A stretch of 23,115 nt of DNA from a virus: the IMG/VR virus record IMGVR_UViG_3300002131_000012, positions 1 through 23,115 of that record; one strand, 5' to 3'. The notes under the pieces are model-generated. The model was given only the letters and a program-made list of their open reading frames with translations, ran no database searches and was not told where the DNA came from. A program made the translations under genes and the position numbers. Below are positions 16,407-21,547 of this stretch, in pieces. Position 1 is the first letter of the stretch; the number at the start of each line of letters is the position of its first letter.

Positions 16407-16477
16407 ATTACTTTCCTTTCGCTAATTCAATCTCCACTAGTTTAGCATAACCACCCACGTCGTGCCAACTATCATCA
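15694..16477. repeat. Tandem direct repeat of 784 bp, right copy
   Basis: Right unit of the duplication, beginning directly after the left one. It covers the polymerase N-terminal codons of the truncated copy and the last 70 nt of the DUF6378-like gene. Left breakpoint context in the polymerase is tgtctactg/ccggg; right breakpoint context in the neighbour gene is actatcatca/tagaag; the junction reads atcatca/ccggg. Confidence 0.97.
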
Positions 16478-16785
16478 TAGAAGGGGTCACCATTGACAAT
16501 ACGCGCCAGCTTGTTGGCAATCAAGTCCAAGCTCTCCTGCATATAGGGTTCCATCCCATTCCAACTAGCACCCCCACGCATAATATCTTTTAACCATTGC
16601 GATGTGGCTGACACATTCTTGTACTCACCGTAACGATTCTCACGCTGGTCTAGCGTCTCTGTTACATCCTTCATAAACTTAATCCCTCCTGCGGCTTCGC
16701 GCATTGACATCTCACGGTCTTGAAAATACTCCCAGTCACCTTCCGGGATTAGCTCATTCAACTGTACAAAAGATGGGGTAATCAA
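16408..16785 (-). CDS. DUF6378-like phage protein (125 aa)
   Basis: Starts at TTG (16785), with AAGGGG 5 nt upstream and a TTGA overlap with the previous stop. The second half has the pattern YGEYKNVSATSQWLKDIMR, ESLDLIANKLARIVNGDP and DSWHDVGGYAKLVE. I associate this with the DUF6378 family of small phage proteins of unknown function, in which a helical core with conserved Asp/His/Tyr ends in a D-S/N-W-x-D-x-x-G-Y-A motif. Its last 22 codons and stop are copied in the tandem duplication and now also end the truncated polymerase copy. It lies between a MazG-like enzyme and the polymerase, so a link to nucleotide metabolism is possible but unproven. Confidence 0.7.
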   Translation of the reverse strand: MITPSFVQLNELIPEGDWEYFQDREMSMREAAGGIKFMKDVTETLDQRENRYGEYKNVSATSQWLKDIMRGGASWNGMEPYMQESLDLIANKLARIVNGDPFYDDSWHDVGGYAKLVEIELAKGK

Positions 16786-17210
16786 AACATCCCCTTCAAA
16801 TCAGGCTTACGATAATGCTCACCCTTCTTAATCTTACCATGCTCATCGAACTCAGGGTAGCCCTTGTAGTTAAACTTAGACCAGTTACTTTCGTTAACCT
16901 CAGTTACCGCTGCATTCATATCCATCTTAGCGCACACCCCAACACCGACAGCCGTAACAATTTGATCTGCTAACGAGTCAAGTAGCGGCTCACGATCTAT
17001 GGATGATACAGTCTTATCACCTGCCTTCAATGAGTCAGCGAACTCCTCTAAATCATCAAGCGCCCTAGCCAAGTCACTGTTAGCATTTATGTTCAACGAA
17101 TCCATCATCTCAATGAACTCCTCAATGTGACAGCCTATCTGAACATCTAGGTCACGCTCTGTTGGTTCTGGTCGTGCTCGTTTGTGCCATAGGGTTATGT
17201 TATCAATCAT
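16782..17210 (-). CDS. MazG-like all-alpha NTP pyrophosphohydrolase (142 aa)
   Basis: The true start is the ATG at 17210, with GGAGG 7 nt upstream; a longer in-frame extension to 17246 has no such site. Residues 29-36 (IEEFIEMM) give the E30-E31-x2-E34 metal motif and residues 77-84 (LLDSLADQ) the D78-x3-D82 second motif. The C-terminal NESNWSKF and the ending with GK, KKGEHY and KPDL are typical of phage MazG/HisE-like enzymes, which hydrolyse (d)NTPs to monophosphates. A role in dUTP or pool control alongside ThyX and RNR fits; the nucleotide preference cannot be read from sequence. The stop overlaps the next TTG by 4 nt. Confidence 0.82.
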   Translation of the reverse strand: MIDNITLWHKRARPEPTERDLDVQIGCHIEEFIEMMDSLNINANSDLARALDDLEEFADSLKAGDKTVSSIDREPLLDSLADQIVTAVGVGVCAKMDMNAAVTEVNESNWSKFNYKGYPEFDEHGKIKKGEHYRKPDLKGMF

Positions 17211-17388
17211 CTTGTTCCTCCGGGTTAAGGCGTTTAGCATCCTCAATCCCCGCTTGAAGTGCGGTTAATATACCTAGCCTTGTCAGCGCATCCAACGCCT
17301 CTGGTGGGAAGTTGAATTGATAGTCTGCACTACCATCCTCGTTCTCACGGATTAATGTTACGCTTGCTGTTCCAATAGTCTCTGTCAA
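17203..17388 (-). CDS. Small conserved-looking phage protein (61 aa)
   Basis: Starts at TTG (17388) with a near-perfect ribosome-binding site (AGGAGG, 7 nt spacing) and a TTGA overlap with the upstream stop. The product has a short beta-like segment (SVTLIRENEDGSADYQFNF) then a helix (PEALDALTRLGILTALQAGIEDAKRL) and an acidic tail. The EDGSADYxFxFPPEAL pattern recalls small proteins annotated as hypothetical in many phages. No enzymatic motif. It overlaps the MazG-like gene start by 8 nt. Confidence 0.75.
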   Translation of the reverse strand: MTETIGTASVTLIRENEDGSADYQFNFPPEALDALTRLGILTALQAGIEDAKRLNPEEQDD

Positions 17389-17525
17389 AACAACGCCTCC
17401 TCTGTCTGTTCAATTAACAACCCATGTCGTATCTTGTATGCTCGTTTCTGCACCCACTCAGGCTTAACACCGAAAGGGTTGAAGCATACGCCTGTCTTAC
17501 TGCAATACCCGTAGTCTTCCATCAT
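17385..17525 (-). CDS. Tiny ORF, possibly the surviving end of a decayed gene (46 aa)
   Basis: ATG at 17525 overlaps the preceding stop (ATGA) and the TGA overlaps the next TTG start (TTGA), which supports real translation. The product begins MMEDYGYCSKTGVCFNPFGV, continues with a basic Trp-containing stretch (KPEWVQKRAYKIRHG) and ends EQTEEALF. Upstream of the ATG the same frame keeps a protein-like reading (AGKSRLLYQK) back to a TAG, preceded by KCEW, and then a TAA. So this may be the C-terminus of a formerly longer cysteine-containing protein. No family recognised. Confidence 0.5.
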   Translation of the reverse strand: MMEDYGYCSKTGVCFNPFGVKPEWVQKRAYKIRHGLLIEQTEEALF

Positions 17526-17689
17526 CTTTTGATATAGCAAGCGGCTCTTACCCGCCTACCACTCACACTTGGCTGACTGTTAATCATCGTTACTATCTCC
17601 GTACACGTTTTCTCATTATCCACAGGCATCGTATCAACCACAGCAACCATCCCATTAACTATGGTTATAAAGTAAATAAGATAAGTCAT
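17522..17689 (-). CDS. Small protein with hydrophobic N-terminus (55 aa)
   Basis: Very strong ribosome-binding site (GAGGAGG) 4 nt before the ATG at 17689, and a 4-nt ATGA overlap with the preceding gene. Residues 2-18 (TYLIYFITIVNGMVAVV) are hydrophobic, suggesting a signal sequence or membrane anchor. The remainder has two cysteines (C29, C51) and ends RAACYIKR. Short phage proteins with a hydrophobic start and two spaced cysteines are common, with unknown role. Export to the periplasm or insertion in the inner membrane is inferred. Confidence 0.7.
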   Translation of the reverse strand: MTYLIYFITIVNGMVAVVDTMPVDNEKTCTEIVTMINSQPSVSGRRVRAACYIKR

Positions 17690-17877
17690 TCTTCCTCCTC
17701 ATTTAATTTCTGTTCATGTTCCCATAATGCTTCCACAGCTTCTGGAAAATAATCTATACCAGAAAGTTCACAATGCCATAACTCTCGACCATCTTTTACC
17801 CATCTTGTAAAATTTCCTAGCTCTTGGGCGTACTTAGAAACATCCCCAACTCTACTCTGAATTACATTTACTATCAT
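17686..17877 (-). CDS. Small acidic protein of unknown function (63 aa)
   Basis: ATG at 17877 overlaps the primase-helicase stop by 4 nt (ATGA). The product is soluble, Trp-rich (W26, W34, W52) and ends in a run of glutamates (KLNEEEE). Its last codons also form the GAGGAGG ribosome-binding site of the next gene. No family recognised. Co-translation with the helicase suggests, but does not show, a replication role. Confidence 0.65.
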   Translation of the reverse strand: MIVNVIQSRVGDVSKYAQELGNFTRWVKDGRELWHCELSGIDYFPEAVEALWEHEQKLNEEEE

Positions 17878-19469
17878 ATGTTGTCATCCTCCATAAGGTC
17901 AATCGATTCTGACAGTATACCATTCTTTTGGTTATATTGCAAGCCAAATTTAGTCCCAGTCGCGCGCCCGGTAAACCTGTCTTTTAACACACGAAATGTG
18001 GTGGTCTGCCGCTTGATAGGATCGGAGTGCTGCTTGTTGCGCTCTAACCCAAACATATAGTGGCTCCACCTAGCGATAGCACGAGACCCAGTAAAGTGTT
18101 TCTCTAGCACACGTCCACCCTCCTCATGCGCCTTACCCTCTGGTGTGGTGAGGTGACTAATGAAGTGGATGATGATGCCTAGCTCTTGTGCCAGTGAGGC
18201 CATGTCTGCCATGATACCGTCCAGCGCACGTCTCTCATCCTGCTCATTAGCCGACAGCGCAGTCAGGTGGTCTAGGTAGATGTGGTCAATGTCATAAGCC
18301 TTGTTAAAGAACTTGATGATATTCTTGATACTACGCCAGCCCATCGCACCGAAGTGCTCCATCATGTACAGCTGCTCACGCTCCTCCAACCTGTCAACAC
18401 TCTCCTCGTACTGCTTTCTTGTCCAATCCATATCAGGCACATGGTACAGCTTCTTATCTAGCTTACCCATCACACGCTGACTTGTCTCTACCACGTTCTG
18501 CTCAAGGTAGATAACACCAACCCGCAAGCCCAACTTGTCAATGTCATAGGCAATCTGTTGAGTAAACACGTCAGTCTTACCGACCCCAACACCAGCACCG
18601 AAAGCATATAGCTCACCCTTACGTCGCCCATAGGTTACCTCTGTTAGGGTATCGAAGCACCACGGCACACCTGCTACTGGCGGGGCTAACAACCTCTCCT
18701 TAATATCTGTTACGGTGACGATGCCCTCTGGCTTGTACGCATCAGCCCCATGCCAAGCGTTGTTAAACTGTGCCTCACTCTTATGCGCTAACCATTCACA
18801 CGCATCCTTGTAGTCGTTGTGATGCCTGAACATACACGCCTTCGACCCCAACAGTTCAGCTACCTTCTTCGTGGCCTCCTTCCCCGGCTCATCGTTGTCA
18901 AAGCAAATAACCACCTTGTCGAATGAGTCAATCCACTCGAACGCTGCCTTACAGTCGGCTAACGCACCCTGAGCACCGGAGCGCACACTAACAGCAGGGA
19001 GGCTAGTCATCTGATGGACAGCCAAGGCATCGAACTCCCCCTCTGTCAGCGAGAGCACCTTCCCTCCCTGTTGGAAGCGACTTTGACCGAACAGCGTCGC
19101 ACCCTTCCAATCACCCTCGACCTTGAACTGCTTGTCAACACTCCTCACCTTGAACGCTATGGTCTCCCCTGTCCTGTTGTGGTAAGGGAATAACACCTCG
19201 CCATCAGTGGTTTGCTCCACTTCGTAGGTACGCATAGTGGCATTGGTTAACCGTCGAGCTGGAAAAGCCCCCACATACGCATCAGAACGGGCTACAACGG
19301 GTTTCTTTGCCTCGGTGTATACATGGGTATGGGTAGAGGGTTCTATCGCCGCCTCGTCCCTCCTGTACGTCCCGCAATTGAAGCACTTGGTACTGCCATC
19401 TTGGTTAACAGATAGTGGGTCAGTGCCTCCGCAGTCGGGGCATGGTTGATGTATCTTCTTGAATGCCAT
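17874..19469 (-). CDS. T7-like bifunctional DNA primase-helicase (531 aa)
   Basis: Primes and unwinds DNA at the phage fork, as T7 gp4 does. N-terminal zinc finger: C10-x2-C13 and C29-x2-C32. TOPRIM primase core: E143 in LTEGEFDAL and D191/D193 in FDNDEPG. Helicase core: Walker A GAGVGVGKT (291-299), YLEQN (321-325), and Walker B-like IYLDHLTAL (397-405). HFISHLTTP (about 434-442) supplies the sensor His, followed by the SRAIARWSHYMFGLERN region. The length is close to T7 gp4 (566). ATG at 19469 overlaps the previous stop by one base. All domains appear intact, so primase and helicase activity are expected. Confidence 0.95.
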   Translation of the reverse strand: MAFKKIHQPCPDCGGTDPLSVNQDGSTKCFNCGTYRRDEAAIEPSTHTHVYTEAKKPVVARSDAYVGAFPARRLTNATMRTYEVEQTTDGEVLFPYHNRTGETIAFKVRSVDKQFKVEGDWKGATLFGQSRFQQGGKVLSLTEGEFDALAVHQMTSLPAVSVRSGAQGALADCKAAFEWIDSFDKVVICFDNDEPGKEATKKVAELLGSKACMFRHHNDYKDACEWLAHKSEAQFNNAWHGADAYKPEGIVTVTDIKERLLAPPVAGVPWCFDTLTEVTYGRRKGELYAFGAGVGVGKTDVFTQQIAYDIDKLGLRVGVIYLEQNVVETSQRVMGKLDKKLYHVPDMDWTRKQYEESVDRLEEREQLYMMEHFGAMGWRSIKNIIKFFNKAYDIDHIYLDHLTALSANEQDERRALDGIMADMASLAQELGIIIHFISHLTTPEGKAHEEGGRVLEKHFTGSRAIARWSHYMFGLERNKQHSDPIKRQTTTFRVLKDRFTGRATGTKFGLQYNQKNGILSESIDLMEDDNI

Positions 19470-19681
19470 TATAAATCCCAGTTGTCATGTAACACCTGCA
19501 TCGCTTCGTGCTCCTCGATGGTTAGTAGTCTCCTCTGTTTCTCGTGATAGAGGGATTCTAGAAACTGCTTGAGTCCTATCTCTTTAATCAGCTCGTGCGC
19601 GTCAGTCAATGTATAGTATAAGGATACCTCCGCTTGTATCCCTATACAGTCCTCTTCTTTACCCTCAAGCGTGTTAATCAT
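19469..19681 (-). CDS. Small acidic protein of unknown function (70 aa)
   Basis: I start at the ATG at 19681, which follows AGAGGG by 6-7 nt; an in-frame ATG at 19702 lacks a good site. It overlaps the upstream CxxC gene by 8 nt and the helicase ATG by one base. The sequence is helical and rich in Glu/His (TIEEHEAMQVLHDNWDL). No family recognised. Confidence 0.65.
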   Translation of the reverse strand: MINTLEGKEEDCIGIQAEVSLYYTLTDAHELIKEIGLKQFLESLYHEKQRRLLTIEEHEAMQVLHDNWDL

Positions 19682-19886
19682 ATAATTCCCTCTTATCTTC
19701 ATAGTCTATATAGTTAGCAACATCCGTGCCAACCTCGCTTCTTAAATCTTCACGGGTTAACACCTTCACCTCGTCAGATATGTAGCTAAAGCAGCTCTCA
19801 CACATATCTAAGAAGCTATTGTCGGCAACTTTCTTTATCGTTGCCTCAAATGGTGTTAAAATCACGTTACAGCAAGTGCATCTCAT
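19674..19886 (-). CDS. Small zinc-ribbon-like protein (70 aa)
   Basis: Two CxxC pairs, C3-x2-C6 (CTCC, with C5 also present) and C29-x2-C32 (CESC), match a minimal four-cysteine zinc site, followed by an acidic helical tail (DVANYIDYEDKRELYD). Good ribosome-binding site GAGGTGA before the ATG. Such small zinc-finger proteins are frequent in phage early regions and may bind nucleic acid or host proteins; the target is not known. It overlaps the 33-residue membrane peptide by 4 nt. Confidence 0.75.
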   Translation of the reverse strand: MRCTCCNVILTPFEATIKKVADNSFLDMCESCFSYISDEVKVLTREDLRSEVGTDVANYIDYEDKRELYD

Positions 19887-19984
19887 CTGTTCACCTCGTA
19901 AGTTGTTAGTTGACTGTCCCTGATTGGTTTAGCTATGACAGCAAACAAACACAGGAACAGTATATATCCTACCACAATTTTCAC
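19883..19984 (-). CDS. Tiny single-span membrane peptide (33 aa)
   Basis: GTG start at 19984 overlaps the upstream stop as GTGA, and its TGA overlaps the next ATG (ATGA), so it fills the gap exactly. GAGGG lies 4 nt before the start. The product begins MKIVVGYILFLCLFAVIAKP: a positive residue, then about 16 hydrophobic residues, then a polar tail (IRDSQLTTYEVNR). This fits a one-span membrane protein or an exported peptide. No family recognised; a role in membrane interaction is inferred only from the hydrophobic segment. Confidence 0.65.
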   Translation of the reverse strand: MKIVVGYILFLCLFAVIAKPIRDSQLTTYEVNR

Positions 19985-20109
19985 TTAACCCTCACTAATT
20001 TAAATACGCCCTCTTGGTTATTCTCCTCCAACCAGTAGACGGCATTAGCCCTCTCAGTTGTACGATAGACGATCAGGTTCGTCCACTTGGTTCTGATCTC
20101 ATACATCAT
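19981..20109 (-). CDS. Tiny basic/acidic mixed protein (42 aa)
   Basis: ATG at 20109 overlaps the previous stop (ATGA) and its TGA overlaps the following GTG. The product begins MMYEIRTKWTNLIVYRTTER and ends in a hydrophobic/charged tail (EGVFKLVRVK). It looks like two beta-strands around a helix (ANAVYWLEENN). The reading is continuous and fits the coupled chain. No family recognised. Confidence 0.7.
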   Translation of the reverse strand: MMYEIRTKWTNLIVYRTTERANAVYWLEENNQEGVFKLVRVK

Positions 20110-20300
20110 ATGTCGATGTCCCTAAAAGAAATGTCAAAGGATAGGCTATCACCTAGGTTGTTGAATGCCTCTCTGATGGGCGAGAGGATACCTTCAAGCT
20201 CCTCAATTGTTAGCATTGAGGTGACGGTAAGGGTAACAGCCGGAGCTGCCCCATCCTCCTCGTTAGCATAGCCCTTAACCGTTATGTTGCGTATAAGCAT
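20106..20300 (-). CDS. Small protein of unknown function (64 aa)
   Basis: The start is the ATG at 20300, 6 nt after GGAGG. Upstream in-frame TTG and ATG codons give no workable spacing. The product shows an alternating hydrophobic pattern (IRNITVKG, TLTVTSML), then a helix (IEELEGILSPIREAFNNLG) and a final acidic strand (LSFDISFRDIDI). A small alpha/beta fold is likely. It overlaps its neighbours by 26 nt and 4 nt. Confidence 0.68.
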   Translation of the reverse strand: MLIRNITVKGYANEEDGAAPAVTLTVTSMLTIEELEGILSPIREAFNNLGDSLSFDISFRDIDI

Positions 20301-20466
20301 CTTCATCCTCCAAGTCAAAGTCTTCTAACCTACGACCATTACCGAACTCCCACCCACTCTCATAGGCGTCGTACTCAGGCTCATCGACGTAGGGGTTTTC
20401 GTAGGGCATACCGTTGTAACCATCGATAGCCCCTATGCTGTGACAGATTGCGTAATCTCTCATCAT
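20275..20466 (-). CDS. Small acidic Tyr-rich protein (63 aa)
   Basis: ATG at 20466 overlaps the preceding stop (ATGA). The product is very acidic and aromatic (YENPYVDEPEYDAYESGWEFG), with the NPY...YESGWEFG pattern seen in small phage and ribosome-modulation-factor-like proteins. That resemblance is weak and RMF-like activity is not claimed. Its 3' end supplies the GGAGG ribosome-binding site of the next gene. Confidence 0.68.
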   Translation of the reverse strand: MMRDYAICHSIGAIDGYNGMPYENPYVDEPEYDAYESGWEFGNGRRLEDFDLEDEDAYTQHNG

Positions 20467-20720
20467 GCCTCCACGTGTTGATGGTTAATAGATACAGAGA
20501 CAATGGAATCCCTAGCTATGCTACGATAGCCCTTCTTCTGCATATCCCAGATGGTGATGTAGGCGTCTTTATCCAAATGGTTAACCCCTACCCCTACTGG
20601 ATGGCGCAGGGCTTTAATGACACCCATACGACCATTCAAGGTGCGAAGCTCACCCGACTTCTTATAGAATTGAACCGTGACAAAGCGACCAGCGCTGTTT
20701 AAGATTAACTCGTCTAGCAT
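20463..20720 (-). CDS. Small SH3-like/beta-barrel phage protein (85 aa)
   Basis: Strong ribosome-binding site AGGAGGGG before the ATG. The sequence alternates strand-like segments (GRFVTVQFYKKSGELRTLNG, AYITIWDM, GYRSIARDSIVSVSI), fitting a small beta-barrel. The pattern VxFYKKSGELRTLNGRxGV...YRSIxxDSI is familiar from short hypothetical proteins of many tailed phages. Nucleic acid binding is possible for such a fold but cannot be shown here. Confidence 0.75.
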   Translation of the reverse strand: MLDELILNSAGRFVTVQFYKKSGELRTLNGRMGVIKALRHPVGVGVNHLDKDAYITIWDMQKKGYRSIARDSIVSVSINHQHVEA

Positions 20721-20860
20721 AACCCCTCCTGTATAAATTGTTTACGCACGATAGCGGCTAACTCATCCGCCTCAAGCATGGCTTTGTCCTTCTCGACGTC
20801 GTACTGCTCAGCGTCGTAGTCTTCTTTGGCCTCGATGGCCTCTCTGTCGTAGTCATTCAT
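20714..20860 (-). CDS. Tiny acidic helical protein (48 aa)
   Basis: ATG at 20860 with GAGGAG 8 nt upstream and a 4-nt ATGA overlap with the previous stop. The product is an Asp/Glu/Ala-rich helix (NDYDREAIEAKEDYDAEQYD, then VEKDKAMLEADELAAIVRKQF). Its end contains the next gene's ribosome-binding site. No family recognised. Confidence 0.72.
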   Translation of the reverse strand: MNDYDREAIEAKEDYDAEQYDVEKDKAMLEADELAAIVRKQFIQEGLC

Positions 20861-21012
20861 TGTGGTAACTCCTCGGGATAAACTGTTCCACCATAGTAGG
20901 CGACAAGCGCGCCCATGATTGTAAACTTGTCGATTGTTTTACCGCGCATGATCTGATCGTTGACGTAATCAGCGATAAAGTGGGCACACGCAGGGGTAAT
21001 ATGGTTCTCCAT
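20857..21012 (-). CDS. Tiny protein of unknown function (51 aa)
   Basis: ATG at 21012 overlaps the previous TAA by one base (TAATG). The product begins MENHITPACAHFIADYVNDQ, continues with a hydrophobic turn (FTIMGALVAYYGG) and ends PEELPQ. It has no recognised motif. Its 3' end carries GAGGAG, the ribosome-binding site for the next gene. Confidence 0.7.
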   Translation of the reverse strand: MENHITPACAHFIADYVNDQIMRGKTIDKFTIMGALVAYYGGTVYPEELPQ

Positions 21013-21182
21013 TAGATAAGCCCTTTAGCCTTATTAGCCAACGTCAGCACACGCCCAACACGCCACTTGGCTGCGAACACACTTTTAACCACACGCACAC
21101 GCTCGTTATGGGGGTTGATAAGGTCAACAGCACCGTTGCTACGGGTGACTATAAAGAAATTGCGATAAGATAAAATTGTCAT
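21012..21182 (-). CDS. Small basic protein of unknown function (56 aa)
   Basis: ATG at 21182 follows GGAG by 8 nt. The product has strand-like segments (YRNFFIVTRSNGAVDLI) and a basic second half (RVRVVKSVFAAKWRVGRVL, KAKG), with a net positive charge unlike its acidic neighbours. It could be a nucleic-acid-binding or structural peptide; nothing more can be said. First gene of the dense overlapping chain downstream of the repeat-separated genes. Confidence 0.7.
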   Translation of the reverse strand: MTILSYRNFFIVTRSNGAVDLINPHNERVRVVKSVFAAKWRVGRVLTLANKAKGLI

Positions 21183-21196
21183 TCTGATTGCTCCAA

Positions 21197-21255
21197 TTAT
21201 CTAGCAAAAGCGCTAGGCCACGGGCACCATCGATGCCCTAGGCTTAATGCTCTAA
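21197..21255 (-). repeat. Intergenic hairpin repeat type 1, copy 1
   Basis: A 59-nt element nearly identical to 21488-21547 (one substitution, one 1-nt indel). It includes the TAG stop of the upstream gene (complement of 21252-21254) and ends shortly before the next ribosome-binding site. Internal arms at 21209-21226 and 21234-21251 form an imperfect stem of about 18 positions around loop CCATCGA. On the transcribed strand the stem is followed by GCGCTTTTGC, a weak terminator-like run. Confidence 0.85.
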
Positions 21256-21473
21256 GCTGATTCCATGATTACTTTATCCTCATATGACAGCACATAATCA
21301 GGGTATTCGACCACTCCCTCAATACTAGGGGCTTTGTGTATGCTCGCTTGTAGGCTTTGACCATACCTATACAGTTCAGCGGCTATATCTTCGTATTCGT
21401 CACGCGCACCTTTAAGCGTTTTAAACCCGATAGCATCCTCTAGATAGTCATCACCAATCCGTAGAAAATACAT
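21252..21473 (-). CDS. Small protein of unknown function (73 aa)
   Basis: ATG at 21473 with GGGGGG 6 nt upstream. The product is MYFLRIGDDYLEDAIGF, then KTLKGARDEYEDIAAELYRYG, then QSLQASIHKAP and EYPDYVLS. This arrangement recalls short proteins found in phages and plasmids, with unknown function. Its TAG stop lies in a repeat shared with the GP88-like gene upstream. No catalytic motif seen. Confidence 0.75.
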   Translation of the reverse strand: MYFLRIGDDYLEDAIGFKTLKGARDEYEDIAAELYRYGQSLQASIHKAPSIEGVVEYPDYVLSYEDKVIMESA

Positions 21474-21487
21474 TGTAAACCCCCCAG

Positions 21488-21547
21488 TTATCTAGCAAAA
21501 GCGCTAGGCCACGGACACCATCGGATGCCCTAGGCTTAATGCTCTAA
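21488..21547 (-). repeat. Intergenic hairpin repeat type 1, copy 2
   Basis: A 60-nt copy of the element at 21197-21255. It contains the TAG stop of the GP88-like gene (complement of 21544-21546) and leads into the ribosome-binding site of the next gene. The sequence just outside the copies differs, so the repeat has sharp limits. Confidence 0.85.
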
